Positions 36,680 through 47,061 of a stretch of DNA of 64,000 bases are shown here, piece after piece. Where the stretch lies: the NCBI GenBank assembly GCA_002813285.1, contig PHTZ01000001.1:434001-498000 (forward strand), given 5' to 3'. Under the pieces are notes generated by a model. That model did no database searches, was not told where the DNA came from, and worked only from the letters and a program-made list of their open reading frames with translations. The stretch comes from Flavobacteriaceae bacterium MAR_2009_75 (GTDB lineage: Bacteria; Bacteroidota; Bacteroidia; Flavobacteriales; Flavobacteriaceae). How positions within the stretch are numbered: the first letter of the stretch is position 1; each line of letters starts with the position of its first letter. The position numbers and the translations under genes were made by a program.

Positions 36680-37972
36680 TTAGACTCGCAATTTTTTAAT
36701 CAGTTTAAATACCGGTATAAAATCACTCTTTTTGTAATAAAGAATAGATTTAACAGGTATACCAACCTCTTTGCTATAAAAAAATAGAAAAAAAATAGCT
36801 GCTAAACTATAGCTAATGGTAGAAGCAAAGGACGCTCCATCAGCTCCGTAATCTGGTATTAATACAAAATTTAAAATTATATTGACTATTAGAGCTGGCA
36901 CCATAGCCTTTAAAGCAACCCATGGTTTACCTTTACCTGCCAAATCCATATTCATTACCTTGAAGAAGGTTAGCAATAGAACACCAGGTAGTAAAATATT
37001 TAGTACACTTACACTTCCTTCGAAAGACTCTCCAAACATGCCAATAATAATGAATTTCGAAAAACAAAAAAGTACTAAAGAACCTATACCTATAGCAACT
37101 AAAGATAATCGGAGAAGTTGGGTTATTTTGTATGAAAAAGCCTTATCATCTTTAGAAACTGCACTTCTTGCAAATACGATAGTACTTAAGAGCATAGGAA
37201 TTTGCCACAAATATTGCGTAATAGCTGATCCCTTTGAATAGATGCCCGTCTCTAAAGGGACACTCAGATAATCTAAAAGAATTACGTCTAACTTATAGTT
37301 CAAATTAATTACCAACAAAGAAAAGGCATAAATAAGACCTAAGCCTAACATCTTTTTAATAATACCCCAGCGAAATCTTAGGCTAAACGCACTAGCAAAC
37401 TTATTTCTATAAAGCAAAGCAACGGATATAAAAAGCGGTCCGCCAATCATTGCTATCAGATAACCTGCAATACCATAAGACAACCACCAAACAAGTAAAC
37501 CTGTCAACAGGAGTAAAATGAGTGTAGGTATCCAATTAATCTTATTAAATGAACTGATTTGATTTTTACCAAGAAAAATACCGGTATTATAGGTAGCAAA
37601 CAATGAAAAGGGAATAGGGACAAGGGCCAAAAGCACAAAATCAAGATTGTCACCTGACTTACTTAGGTATCTCATTAATAAAAAACAAACTACTACACTC
37701 AAAAAGGCGGTCATAAACCAAATTTGGGTGATTGCAGTTTTTATATCTCGTTCATTAAAGATTTTTTTTCCTAAATAATACGCTGTTGATTGTCTAATTC
37801 CCAACGAGCCTATACTCATAAATAACGAAGGGTATACCATTAAAGCCGCAATAATTCCATTTTTTTCAGGTCCCAAAGTACGTGCAACTATGATAGAAGT
37901 AGTAAGCCCAAAAAGAATCATCAGAACCTTTGATATGCCAACACTGAACAAATCTGAAACGAAAGATTTCAT
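36680..37972 (-). CDS. wzx: Oligosaccharide-unit flippase (Wzx-like)
   Basis: Moves the undecaprenyl-diphosphate-linked repeat unit across the inner membrane. The 430 residues show about 12 hydrophobic segments and the MOP-superfamily opening (GISKVLMILFGLTTSIIVAR, ARTLGPEKNGI). It fits the Wzx length well. Its start overlaps the stop of the acetyltransferase gene by 4 bp, so they are translated together. With Wzy at 42441, it defines a Wzy-dependent pathway. Confidence 0.9.
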   Translation of the reverse strand: MKSFVSDLFSVGISKVLMILFGLTTSIIVARTLGPEKNGIIAALMVYPSLFMSIGSLGIRQSTAYYLGKKIFNERDIKTAITQIWFMTAFLSVVVCFLLMRYLSKSGDNLDFVLLALVPIPFSLFATYNTGIFLGKNQISSFNKINWIPTLILLLLTGLLVWWLSYGIAGYLIAMIGGPLFISVALLYRNKFASAFSLRFRWGIIKKMLGLGLIYAFSLLVINLNYKLDVILLDYLSVPLETGIYSKGSAITQYLWQIPMLLSTIVFARSAVSKDDKAFSYKITQLLRLSLVAIGIGSLVLFCFSKFIIIGMFGESFEGSVSVLNILLPGVLLLTFFKVMNMDLAGKGKPWVALKAMVPALIVNIILNFVLIPDYGADGASFASTISYSLAAIFFLFFYSKEVGIPVKSILYYKKSDFIPVFKLIKKLRV

Positions 37973-38508
37973 TCTTTTTTATTTAAAATTCTGCAAGGAA
38001 TACCAACAGCAACAGTGTTAGGTGGCACATCAATATTAACAACACAATTAGCTGCAATAATTGCATTTTCACCAATGGTAACACCTCCTATAATTTTAGC
38101 ACCGGTATAAATTTTAGCTCCACTTCTGATTATAGGATATTGTTTCTCTCTGCTTTTTTTACCATGACTACCAAGGGTTACTTGTTGAAATATAGTAACA
38201 TTATCCTCTATAAGAACTTTATCACCTATGACTATTCCTATTGGATGAGGCAAAGTTAATTTCTTACCGATTACTGCGTTATAGGAAATATCACAACTCC
38301 TCTTTACTATTAATTCTTTTTTATAATATGCCCCTAGATGCTTAAATAAGAAAAAGCTACTATTTGAAAAATACTTACCAATACGATGATTAAGCAAGAC
38401 CCTGAATTGCGAATTGTAAATATAATTTATGACAAAAACTTTTAACGTAACCCTATTCGACCTTAAATCATTCTTAATATCGAAATATGTTTTTCTTAGA
38501 GAATTCAT
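37969..38508 (-). CDS. Hexapeptide-repeat acyltransferase (serine O-acetyltransferase-like)
   Basis: A left-handed beta-helix acyltransferase of 179 residues. Hexapeptide repeats start near residue 75 (ISYNAVIGKKLTLPHPIGIV) and run to IAANCVVNIDVPPNTVAVG; the CysE-style PHPIGIVIG and GSHGK loop with catalytic-type His are visible. In polysaccharide loci such proteins usually acetylate a sugar rather than serine. It could supply the N-acetyl group to the 4-amino sugar or an O-acetyl substituent. Coupled by 4-bp overlap to wzx and 9 bp downstream of the MurA-like gene. Confidence 0.85.
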   Translation of the reverse strand: MNSLRKTYFDIKNDLRSNRVTLKVFVINYIYNSQFRVLLNHRIGKYFSNSSFFLFKHLGAYYKKELIVKRSCDISYNAVIGKKLTLPHPIGIVIGDKVLIEDNVTIFQQVTLGSHGKKSREKQYPIIRSGAKIYTGAKIIGGVTIGENAIIAANCVVNIDVPPNTVAVGIPCRILNKKE

Positions 38509-38517
38509 TCCACTTCC

Positions 38518-39762
38518 TTAAATAGTAATTCCCAACCCACTCAATTTTTCTTCTAAATTTTCATACCCTCTACCAATTTGCCAAGAACTTTCTATAATAG
38601 TTTCTCCTTCTGCCGTTAAACCTGCCAAAAGTAGGGCTATGCCTGCCCTCAAATCCAATGCTTTCACTCTTGCACCATTTAATCGATTACCACCTTTAAT
38701 GACCAGCATATCTCCATCAACTTTATATTCCATACCCATTTTCGCTAATTCTTCTGCATATCCGTATCTACCTGGAAATCTCAAATCGACAATTTTCGAA
38801 ACTCCATTGGACATAGCTCCATAAATTGCAAATAATGGTTGCATATCAGAATTTATACCGGGGTATGGACCGGTACTAATCTCAATTGGGTATGCTTCTC
38901 CACCTTTCACTATCAAACTTGTACCACCTCTATAAAATTTCATTCCGCTCTCTCGCAAATATACAAGTGGAACCTCTAAATGTTCAAAAGGAAAGTTTTC
39001 AATTTCGACCTCCCCCTGCGTTATTACCGCGCCAATTGCCCAAGTTAAAGCTTCTATGTTATCTGGGATAACAGTATGCTTCACGCCTGATAGTTCAGAA
39101 ACCCCTTCGACCACTATACATTTTTGACCGAACACCTCTATCTTGGCTCCCATCTTTGTCAACATATCAATTAAGTCTATGATTTCAGGTCTAATGTGTG
39201 GATTCCATATTGTAGTGGTCCCCTTCGCTAAACTTGCACATATTATCGAATTCTCAGTAGCTCCGGTAGATCGCATCGGTAGATGTATATCTTTGGCCAC
39301 TAAGCCCATTTTAGCCTCAGCACAAAGATAATCTCCTTCTTCCCATACTCTTGCTCCCAAATTCTCAAGCAACATGACATGCAAATCATATTTTCTTTCC
39401 CCTAGCTTACATCCACCTGGAAGAGGCACTCTACCATAGCCATGACGAGCAGTAAGCGCACCCAATATCAAAAGTGTATTGCGTATTGAGCGACCACTCC
39501 ATTCTAAAGTAGTTATAGTTGGGTTTTTTTCCTCAATGGTAATTTCATCCCCTATAGCCTTACATTTTTTACCAAGCACCTCAAGCATATTTAAATGAAC
39601 TTGAACATCTAAAAGTCCATTTGGAAAATTTTTAAGTTCAATAGATCCTTTGGTAAGTAAGGATGCAGCCAGTAACCGTAGTGAGCTGTTCTTAGCTCCG
39701 CTCACTTTCACACTACCCGTAAGGGTGCCTTTCTTAATTCTTAAAGTTTTATCTTGTTCCAT
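38518..39762 (-). CDS. MurA-like UDP-HexNAc enolpyruvyl transferase
   Basis: EPSP-synthase-fold enzyme that moves enolpyruvate from PEP to the 3-OH of a UDP-N-acetylhexosamine. Start at Met 39762 gives the normal MurA beginning; 12 more residues to 39798 are unlikely. Key residues are present: SGAKNSS (Lys24/Asn25, the E. coli K22/N23 pair), PGGCKLGERKYDLH with catalytic-type Cys118 and Arg123, and GINSDMQ (the D305 region). No MurB reductase lies nearby. It is unlikely to be the housekeeping peptidoglycan enzyme, because it is embedded between glycosyltransferases and Wzx; a role in making a pyruvyl- or lactyl-ether sugar for the polymer is inferred. Confidence 0.88.
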   Translation of the reverse strand: MEQDKTLRIKKGTLTGSVKVSGAKNSSLRLLAASLLTKGSIELKNFPNGLLDVQVHLNMLEVLGKKCKAIGDEITIEEKNPTITTLEWSGRSIRNTLLILGALTARHGYGRVPLPGGCKLGERKYDLHVMLLENLGARVWEEGDYLCAEAKMGLVAKDIHLPMRSTGATENSIICASLAKGTTTIWNPHIRPEIIDLIDMLTKMGAKIEVFGQKCIVVEGVSELSGVKHTVIPDNIEALTWAIGAVITQGEVEIENFPFEHLEVPLVYLRESGMKFYRGGTSLIVKGGEAYPIEISTGPYPGINSDMQPLFAIYGAMSNGVSKIVDLRFPGRYGYAEELAKMGMEYKVDGDMLVIKGGNRLNGARVKALDLRAGIALLLAGLTAEGETIIESSWQIGRGYENLEEKLSGLGITI

Positions 39763-39881
39763 AATTTTATAATCTTTTCTGGATAAATATTTATTCACGT
39801 TTTTCCTACCTCAATTTTATTCTATAATATTATTTATAAACCTTCAGAAAAAGTGTTTACTCTTACTATTAAGACTTAGAA

Positions 39882-41039
39882 TTAGGTCTTTTGCCCAGTT
39901 TTCTTCAAATAAATTTTTTCAGTAAGTCTAGCAATATTAGACCAGTCATAGTATTGGTAAATCTCATTCCATATTTTATCATCGGGAAGTTTATGTTTCT
40001 CTAAACTTGCTTTAACAATAACACGATTCAGTTCTTCAACGGTTAACTTTTCAAGAACATATCCAATATTTCCTATTTTAAAAGGCTCAGATAACCCTCC
40101 TACATCAGATACTATAACTCTCTTTTTTTCACTAATGGCAGTTAAAAGAACACCACTCTGAGAAATTTTTTTATAGGGAAGAAGAACAAAATCTGATAGT
40201 TTGAGGCAGGCTAAAAATTCTTCCGGAGAAAGAAATCTGTTCATTATAACGCAATTATCAATTTTTTCCAACTCCTTCAAATCAGTAGCATCACCTTTTC
40301 CTGCAATAAGTAATTTCACTGTTTGATTTCTCCTTAAGTTTTGCCTCTTCCAAGCACCAATTATTAAATCGATGCCCTTATAATCACTTATACTACCCAA
40401 AACTGAAAATATCACCTTATCCTGTAATTTAAAATCAGATTTAAATTTCAAATAGCTTTGGTCTATGTTTTGGTGGTCTACTTCTCCACTAAGATTAAGT
40501 ATACCATGCGGAATCACATTAACTTTGCTCTCACTAACTTCAAATTTACTGACTAGTTCAATCTTAGTTTTCTCTGAGTGAACAATAATTGAATCTACCG
40601 TGCCATAAATTTTTCTAAATATTTTCTTGTAATTTTCACCTGAATCGTGAGGTAGTAGGTTATGGGCCGTGAATACAATATTAACCTTATTTGATATTAA
40701 TTTTAATATTAAGTAATCAATATAAGGCACTTTGAACCATTGAAAGTGTACGGTATCTACCTTGTGGTTTCTGATTTTCTTTAGAAGTCTTATTTGAGAC
40801 CATAAATAACTTAAAAGTTTTGATACCCCTGTCTTGCTCGAGTATGTATATATTTTATTGAAATTAGCATTAAACATATTATAATCATATTTCTTGCTAC
40901 AGAAATATTCTACATGACAGTTATCCAAATTAGATAAAAGCGAATAATCATAAATGGAAAGATTATTATAACTCATAGGATTTACATAAAAAATACTTAA
41001 CCTTTCTTTTCTAGGTTTTCGATTATTAACTTTAGTCAT
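39882..41039 (-). CDS. Glycosyltransferase, GT4-like
   Basis: GT-B glycosyltransferase of 385 residues. Visible motifs are HNLLPHDSGENYKK, the linker strand VIFSVLGSISDYKGIDLII and the C-terminal donor site SDFVLLPYKKISQSGVLLTA with VSDVGGLSE. The Ser-Gly-Val form of the donor loop resembles capsule glycosyltransferases that use UDP-sugars. The next gene upstream (41110) is also a GT4 and both face the same way with 70 bp between, so they probably share one transcript. Confidence 0.85.
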   Translation of the reverse strand: MTKVNNRKPRKERLSIFYVNPMSYNNLSIYDYSLLSNLDNCHVEYFCSKKYDYNMFNANFNKIYTYSSKTGVSKLLSYLWSQIRLLKKIRNHKVDTVHFQWFKVPYIDYLILKLISNKVNIVFTAHNLLPHDSGENYKKIFRKIYGTVDSIIVHSEKTKIELVSKFEVSESKVNVIPHGILNLSGEVDHQNIDQSYLKFKSDFKLQDKVIFSVLGSISDYKGIDLIIGAWKRQNLRRNQTVKLLIAGKGDATDLKELEKIDNCVIMNRFLSPEEFLACLKLSDFVLLPYKKISQSGVLLTAISEKKRVIVSDVGGLSEPFKIGNIGYVLEKLTVEELNRVIVKASLEKHKLPDDKIWNEIYQYYDWSNIARLTEKIYLKKTGQKT

Positions 41040-41109
41040 TATGGGTTAAGTTTAAATGGGTAAGTAGTTGTAGTGGTTTAATTCAAGCCACAAAAATTTC
41101 GATATTACC

Positions 41110-42243
41110 CTATTTTACACTAGGTAGCATAAAGTTTATAATATTCTTTGCTCGTTGAGTAATATCGAATTTTTTAGAGTATTTCAATGCATTTACACCC
41201 ATTTCCATTAATTTTTCATCATTAAAAAGCGTATTGTTTAAAGCCTCATGAATTGCTTCAACACTCAACGGGTTTACAAGAATTGAAAATTCTGGTTCAC
41301 ACTGAAACCTTATTTCAGGTATATCTGATGAAATTATAGGCAAACCACAAGCCATTGCCTCTACGATAGCATTACACGAACCCTCATGTAAAGTGGGCAA
41401 TACGAAAATATCCGCAGCCGATAAGTACTCATGAACTTCATTTGTAGGTACTTTATCCTTAAAAACTATCTTATCGCTAATAAGTTCATCACTGCCGCCA
41501 CCTATAAATATTATTTCTGTATTATCAATATTTTCTACTGCTTTGAGAACTCTTGAGGGGCCTTTATCGTGCACGAAACGCCCAACAAAAATAACCAATT
41601 TCTTATCTAAGGGTAATTTATGCTTCATTCGCATCTCAACCTTATCTCTTTTGAAGAATTGATTAAAATCAACCGCATTGGGGCTAATTGTAATCTTATC
41701 ACTATTAACTCCAACTTCAATGAGATTATCTTTAATCTGGGGAGATACTGCAATAAAACCTTCTATTTTTGATATCAGATTCTGATAATCGCTGTCTTTA
41801 TAATATGTTTTTCTGAGATTTATATTTTTCAATTCGCCTTCCGCTACAAAAATGGGTTTACCTAAATATGATAGTGCTTTGACCGCAATAATTCCATTAA
41901 CCAAAAAATGACCATAAACTACATCGAATTGAAGATTTTCCTTTTTAACAGTCTCTCGTACGGCCTTAACCATGAACTTTTCACCAATTAAGTGGGTATT
42001 AAAATTAAATATCTGCTTATTGGATGCAGACACAACGTAAGGTCTATAAATAGTTGCTAATTCTTCACCATAATTTTGTTTTGCCCTTTGGCCAATCAAT
42101 GGCTTCTTCCAAATAGTCCTTGGAGCGATTACTGTTATCTCATGACCCAATTTTACAAATTGCTGTACAAGATTATACACGAACACCCCATAAGTCGGCG
42201 CTTCTTCAGAAGGGTAATTATTAGAAATTATTAATATCCTCAT
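41110..42243 (-). CDS. Glycosyltransferase, GT4-like
   Basis: GT-B glycosyltransferase of 377 residues with a textbook pattern. N-terminal NNYPSEEAPTYGVFVYNL contains the acceptor loop; the linker is VIFVGRFVHDKGPSRVL; the donor site reads LPTLHEGSCNAIVEAMACG, a full EX7E motif. It lies downstream of the polymerase gene. I cannot predict the sugar. Confidence 0.9.
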   Translation of the reverse strand: MRILIISNNYPSEEAPTYGVFVYNLVQQFVKLGHEITVIAPRTIWKKPLIGQRAKQNYGEELATIYRPYVVSASNKQIFNFNTHLIGEKFMVKAVRETVKKENLQFDVVYGHFLVNGIIAVKALSYLGKPIFVAEGELKNINLRKTYYKDSDYQNLISKIEGFIAVSPQIKDNLIEVGVNSDKITISPNAVDFNQFFKRDKVEMRMKHKLPLDKKLVIFVGRFVHDKGPSRVLKAVENIDNTEIIFIGGGSDELISDKIVFKDKVPTNEVHEYLSAADIFVLPTLHEGSCNAIVEAMACGLPIISSDIPEIRFQCEPEFSILVNPLSVEAIHEALNNTLFNDEKLMEMGVNALKYSKKFDITQRAKNIINFMLPSVK

Positions 42244-42440
42244 TGTTTTTATATCGATATACTTTAATACTTATAAACTAACTCTTTTCTCCTGCGTAGA
42301 TTTTCGAGATCAAGCGTTTTCTACTACCTAACACATATGCCCTACCTCCAATACTTTAACGTTTGACCTAAGCGTATGGTATAAGAGAATTCCATCTTTT
42401 TAAATAACTTCATTTTCTATATAGGATAAATTAATTTGAA

Positions 42441-43622
42441 TCAATTTTTCATTGAATTCTTAACCTCATTTTTATCAAAAGTAGAACCAATCAAAATCGC
42501 AAAGAAAAACCAAAAGAAAATTTTACCTATTGCACCGCCTGTTTTTCCCATATTGAATAGTACCACGGCCAACATAACCAAAAAAACAACACGTCCATTT
42601 CTTTTAAAACTTTGATGCAAATTTTTCCATAGTTTTAAAATAAAAATTAGATAGAACAGAAAACCGAATAGGCCGGTTGTCATTAAAACATATAAAAAAA
42701 CGTTATGGGGGTCAATAAGGCGGCCTGTGTATTTCATCATCTCAGGTAAGGCCCCAGCTAACCCTACTCCAAGAAAAAGATTGTCTTCAATTATAATCAA
42801 AGAGGATTCCCACAAATCGTTACGACCTGTATCACCGGTTTCAATCGTATTCATAATTCTTCGTTCAAAAGCAGGATTAGTCTTCATAACTATACCTAGA
42901 AAAAGGATTGAAAAACCTATACCACCAATTGTCAGAAGAATTTTTTTCCAGATAGTAATTTTCATGAACAAAATTAAAACCGCCAACCCTAAAAAAACAG
43001 ATAGTAAAGCCCCTCTAGAACCCGTGAGTATAATTAAATTCAAAGTAGAAAATACAAATAAACTATTAAGTAATATCTTCTTTAAACTTAGCTTGTCATT
43101 AATCAGTCTAGATACCACAACTAAGAAGGCTACTACAGCTTTAACACCTATCGAATTGGGATTTTCTCCAAATAACAACAAACGTCCATTTTTAAACTCT
43201 GTTCCCACACCCGATAATGCCAAAATATATAACAGAATTATACTAATGACATAAATATTTAATGCCTCATAGACCAAAGTCTTATCATTATAAAAATGAT
43301 TAACAATCAAGAACATTAATATTATTAATGTGATTACTCTTAAATCGTAAGAATCTTGGTAAGATTCTGCATACCCACTATTAAGAGCGGTAGAGAAAAT
43401 TCCTATTATTGTAAATAAGGTTAAAGGAATCAGGTATTGTTTAAATGAAGAAAGACGGAATTGAGATTTAAGTAGCGGAAGCCAAGATAAAATATATAAA
43501 ATACTAGCCATATAAGTCACCGATACAATACCAGAGAGATTAAAAGGATCCCAATTCTCGAATGTGACTGAAAATACCAGTAAAAAAAAACAGTATTTGT
43601 TTATTTTTTGTAGGAATTGCAT
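42441..43622 (-). CDS. wzy: O-antigen/EPS polymerase (Wzy-like)
   Basis: Inner-membrane polymerase that joins flipped repeat units. About 11 hydrophobic segments and one large periplasmic loop (about 240-300) with RNDLWESSL and DPHNVFLYVLMTTGL; the DPHN motif is typical of the Wzy_C/O-antigen ligase family. A ligase (WaaL) role cannot be excluded, but its place beside Wzx and glycosyltransferases favours Wzy. It is the first gene of the minus-strand block reading toward the lipoproteins. Confidence 0.88.
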   Translation of the reverse strand: MQFLQKINKYCFFLLVFSVTFENWDPFNLSGIVSVTYMASILYILSWLPLLKSQFRLSSFKQYLIPLTLFTIIGIFSTALNSGYAESYQDSYDLRVITLIILMFLIVNHFYNDKTLVYEALNIYVISIILLYILALSGVGTEFKNGRLLLFGENPNSIGVKAVVAFLVVVSRLINDKLSLKKILLNSLFVFSTLNLIILTGSRGALLSVFLGLAVLILFMKITIWKKILLTIGGIGFSILFLGIVMKTNPAFERRIMNTIETGDTGRNDLWESSLIIIEDNLFLGVGLAGALPEMMKYTGRLIDPHNVFLYVLMTTGLFGFLFYLIFILKLWKNLHQSFKRNGRVVFLVMLAVVLFNMGKTGGAIGKIFFWFFFAILIGSTFDKNEVKNSMKN

Positions 43623-44039
43623 AAATAATTTTTAAAAATACTATATAAATTCAAATCTTATTTGAAAACGAATTTCAGGTTTAGATTAAGTCTCAAACAA
43701 AAAACTTCTTATCCTACATTTACCTAAGGGCAAAAGTATATTAGTCGCTTGGCATTTAACCTGCAAAATTACTCTAAAAGAATTGGTAAACGAAAAATAA
43801 CTTGATTAACGGAATGAAATCTCTGTTAAACCAATCATGCAAAACTTTAAAAAAAGTTAAGCAAAATACTGCTCTTTTATATATTGTTCGATTGGGTCAA
43901 TAATATCACTATAATCATACGATTAGGGTAGAACTAGGATTGGTGATATATTTGCTGAAATCAATTGCAGAAAAAATATAAAGACTAAAATAAAAATTCT
44001 AGTCAGAGGTGTCTAACGAGATTGTCAAAAGAAACAAGA
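43623..44039. other. Divergent control region between wzy and the WbuB-like gene
   Basis: About 417 bp without ORF. Plus strand: TATATTTG (43947-43954) is a consensus -7 box, with leader near 80 nt for the glycosyltransferase at 44040. Minus strand: TAATTTTG (43764-43771) is a possible -7 for wzy. Neither has a TTG at exactly 19 bp upstream. Confidence 0.4.
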
Positions 44040-45236
44040 ATGAACATTTTATATCTACATCAGTATTTCCATACTCCATATCAACCAGGAAGTACCAGAT
44101 CGTATTGGATTGCTCAAGAACTTATTAAGAACGGGCACAAAGTGACCATGTTGACAATGAACAAAAAAATTGAATCTGATATTGAGAGAATTCAAATTGA
44201 TGGAATCAATGTTATATACCTTGACGTCCAATACGATAGCGGAACCATGAATATTGCCCAAAGACTTAAAGCATTTTTGAGCTTCGTGTTTAAGTCGATA
44301 CCAGTTGCTATGAAAGAAAAAGATATTGATTTGGTAATAGCGACCTCCACTCCACTAACAATCGGTTTGCCTGCCTTGGCCTTAAAATGGTTTAAGAAAA
44401 AACCATTTGTTTTTGAAGTAAGAGATCTTTGGCCTGAGGTACCGATTCAAATGGGGGGGCTCAAAAATGTTTTCATGATTAAGGCAGCTCTCTTTCTTGA
44501 AAAAGTTATATATAAGAATGCTAAGCATATAGTCGCCCTATCACCCGGAATGTATGATGGTGTTATAGCCAGGAACATTTCCCACGATAAAGTTTCAATG
44601 ATTCCGAATATGTCAAAAATAGATGAATTTTGGTCTCGTGAAAAAAACTTAGACCTGGTTAATAAATTAGGGTTAAAGCCTAATTCTTTTAAAGTAACCT
44701 ACTTTGGCGCTATGAATATTGCCAATGGTATGCATTATATAATTGATGCCCTCGAACTTTTAAAAGATGAGTCGGATATAGAATTTATTTTTTTGGGTGG
44801 GGGGGCCACCAAATCGGAACTGGAAGAACGTTGTAAGAAAAACAACCTTGTGAACGCAAAATTTTTAGGAAGTTTTCCAATGGAAGAACTATCCGAAATT
44901 GTCAATCTCTGCGATGTTTCTTTAATCACCTTTCAAAACATTCCAATTCTTGCAACTAACTCTCCCAATAAATTATTTGATTCGTTATCGGCGGGTAAGG
45001 CCATTATAGTTAATTCTGCCGGATGGACTAAAAATTTGGTAGAAGATCATAAATGTGGTCTGTATGTTAATCCTGAAGAACCTGGTGATTTGGCAAAAGC
45101 TATTTCTTATTTGAAAGAAAATCCTAAAATTTGTGAACAAATGGGACATAATGCCCGATTGCTTGCAGAAAATACGTATGATAAATCAATTCTCTGTGAG
45201 AAATTCGCGAAATTGATAGATTCTCTAGAAATGTAA
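44040..45236 (+). CDS. Glycosyltransferase, GT4 (WbuB-like)
   Basis: GT-B glycosyltransferase close in style to WbuB, the N-acetyl-fucosamine transferase of O-antigen loci: LYLHQYFHTPYQPGSTRSYW at the N-terminus, EVRDLWPE in the middle, LGGGATKSELE and a C-terminal donor site (NSPNKLFDSLSAGKAII). Start at ATG 44040 preferred over TTG 44022. Two seven-base G tracts (44453-44459 and 44799-44805) fall in Gly-Gly codons. It stands before the initiating transferase with a 197-bp gap, probably part of the same plus-strand unit. An amino-deoxy sugar donor would agree with the dehydratase/aminotransferase pair. Confidence 0.88.
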   Translation: MNILYLHQYFHTPYQPGSTRSYWIAQELIKNGHKVTMLTMNKKIESDIERIQIDGINVIYLDVQYDSGTMNIAQRLKAFLSFVFKSIPVAMKEKDIDLVIATSTPLTIGLPALALKWFKKKPFVFEVRDLWPEVPIQMGGLKNVFMIKAALFLEKVIYKNAKHIVALSPGMYDGVIARNISHDKVSMIPNMSKIDEFWSREKNLDLVNKLGLKPNSFKVTYFGAMNIANGMHYIIDALELLKDESDIEFIFLGGGATKSELEERCKKNNLVNAKFLGSFPMEELSEIVNLCDVSLITFQNIPILATNSPNKLFDSLSAGKAIIVNSAGWTKNLVEDHKCGLYVNPEEPGDLAKAISYLKENPKICEQMGHNARLLAENTYDKSILCEKFAKLIDSLEM

Positions 45237-45433
45237 TTTAAAGAGACTTTGTTACCTGGGTGTTTGCTGTAAGCATTCGATGAGTAAAGCATTTTTCAAA
45301 TTCTCTTATAAATAAATTAGCATATACGTTGGGTTAAATGAGTTTTATCCTTATTATAGGTTCTTTGTCTATTGATAAGATATAATAGATATATATGTTT
45401 TTAATTTGTTATTGAGTATCATCAAATATTGAT

Positions 45434-46039
45434 ATGTATAAACATTTCTTCAAAAGACTTCTAGATTTTCTCATAGCCTTATCGGTTTTAGTCATAGCAT
45501 CTCCTGTGTTATTACTAGTGTTTATATTTCTGGGATTCGCCAACAAAGGAAAAGTTTTTTTTATCCAAAATCGTCCTGGCAAAAATGGACAGATATTTAC
45601 CATTTGGAAGTTTAAGACCATGAACGACCAAAAAGACGCAGAGGGCAACCTGCTTCCTGATGAAATTCGCTTAACTGCTGCCGGTAAATTTGTTAGAAAA
45701 ACATCTCTTGATGAGCTCCCCCAACTTATTAACGTACTCAATGGAGATATGAGTTTGGTCGGACCTAGACCCTTATTGGTTTCGTATCTTCCCCTATATA
45801 ACCAACAACAAAAGAGAAGGCATGAAGTTCGCCCAGGCATTACTGGCTGGGCACAAGTAAATGGTCGAAATGCAATTTCGTGGAGTAAAAAATTTGAGTA
45901 TGATGTTTGGTATGTTGATAATCAATCATTTTCGTTAGATTTAAAAATAATTCTGTTAACCATAAAAAAGGTTTTGAAAAGTGATGGTATCAGTTCAGAT
46001 ACAAGTGCCACTATGGAAGTTTTTACTGGTAATCAATGA
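45434..46039 (+). CDS. Initiating phosphoglycosyl transferase (PglC-like, bacterial sugar transferase)
   Basis: Adds the first sugar phosphate to undecaprenyl phosphate. The short 201-residue form has a single re-entrant N-terminal hydrophobic helix ([20 protein letters not shown]) and the catalytic core: [22 protein letters not shown], a DEL(P)QL(I)NV stretch, GPRPLL and [13 protein letters not shown]. The small monotopic type matches PglC, which prefers UDP-diNAcBac or related amino sugars, agreeing with the dehydratase and aminotransferase. Translation is coupled to the following glycosyltransferase by a 4-bp overlap. Confidence 0.94.
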   Translation: MYKHFFKRLLDFLIALSVLVIASPVLLLVFIFLGFANKGKVFFIQNRPGKNGQIFTIWKFKTMNDQKDAEGNLLPDEIRLTAAGKFVRKTSLDELPQLINVLNGDMSLVGPRPLLVSYLPLYNQQQKRRHEVRPGITGWAQVNGRNAISWSKKFEYDVWYVDNQSFSLDLKIILLTIKKVLKSDGISSDTSATMEVFTGNQ

Positions 46040-47061
46040 GTATGAAGCTTAGTATAATAATACCCTGTTACAATATGGAACTCTATCTACAAGAATGTGT
46101 AGATAGTCTATTGAACCAAAACTTGTCATCTTCTGATTATGAGATTATCATTGTTAATGATGAATCTAAAGATTCAACTTTACAGATTGCCCATACATAC
46201 GCAAGCACTCATAATCATATCAAGGTTCTAGATAAAAAAAATGGCGGTGTAGGCGCAGCACGAAACTCCGGCTACGATATTGCAAAAGGTAAATACATTT
46301 ATTTCTTAGATCCAGATGATTACTTAGCGAAAGACACATTACCCCTATTATTATCAAAGCTTGAAGAATTTAATCTAGACATATTAAGTTTTGACAGCAA
46401 ATCGGTTTTTGAAAAAAAATACCCAATTTCAGATGACCTCGATGGTGAATACAATGAACTAAAAATTTCTGATGGCTTAACGTATATCGCGAATAAAAAA
46501 TATCATAACGAGATTTGGTGGTTTATCATAAATAGAGAGTTTATGCAATCCACTGGTATTCGGTTCATAGAGGGTAAATGGATGGAAGATGCCATACTTA
46601 CGGCAGAACTTTTTTGCGAGGCTAAAAAAATAGCCCATATGTCGCTAGATGCCCATAGATATCGCATTTTACCGACTTCTGCCATGCGTAATAAAAGTCG
46701 TGAACATTACAACAAAGTTATTTATGACAATGCTAATGCAGCTCATGTATATCACAATCTGATGCAACGGCTACCAAAAAGTCATGAAAATGTCGAAGCC
46801 TGTCTTACCCGTTTAAAAACAAGGCAACAATCTTTTGTGTTTTTCTTACTGGTCAGGTTAATGAAATCTGATATATCTGTTTCAGAAATTCCTAAAATGC
46901 TCGATAACTTTAAAAAAATTGACGCATACCCTTTAAAGAAGTTCTTGGGTCCTGACTATCATGGGTTCAGTTATTCTTTATTGGTGTTCATATTCAACCG
47001 AAAACCATTAATAAATCCTTTTATAAAAATATTCAGGTCATTCTATAACCTCATTAAATGA
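46036..47061 (+). CDS. Family 2 glycosyltransferase (GT-A)
   Basis: Inverting glycosyltransferase, likely adding the second sugar of the repeat unit. It opens with [20 protein letters not shown], and the metal/nucleotide motifs [18 protein letters not shown] and FLDPDDYL are intact. The C-terminal 120 residues carry an unrecognised helical extension. Its start overlaps the PglC-like gene by 4 bp and its stop overlaps the ATP-grasp gene by 4 bp. The tight coupling suggests that PglC, GT2, ATP-grasp and HAD act on one intermediate. Confidence 0.92.
   Translation: MSMKLSIIIPCYNMELYLQECVDSLLNQNLSSSDYEIIIVNDESKDSTLQIAHTYASTHNHIKVLDKKNGGVGAARNSGYDIAKGKYIYFLDPDDYLAKDTLPLLLSKLEEFNLDILSFDSKSVFEKKYPISDDLDGEYNELKISDGLTYIANKKYHNEIWWFIINREFMQSTGIRFIEGKWMEDAILTAELFCEAKKIAHMSLDAHRYRILPTSAMRNKSREHYNKVIYDNANAAHVYHNLMQRLPKSHENVEACLTRLKTRQQSFVFFLLVRLMKSDISVSEIPKMLDNFKKIDAYPLKKFLGPDYHGFSYSLLVFIFNRKPLINPFIKIFRSFYNLIK

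Noticed and set aside
42727-43254. Plus-strand ORF of 175 residues
   Set aside because: Antisense to the Wzy membrane helices; no homology-like motif.
44453-44459. G tract as a phase-variation switch
   Set aside because: It encodes conserved-looking Gly residues and a seven-base run is close to what chance would give; only kept as a weak note.
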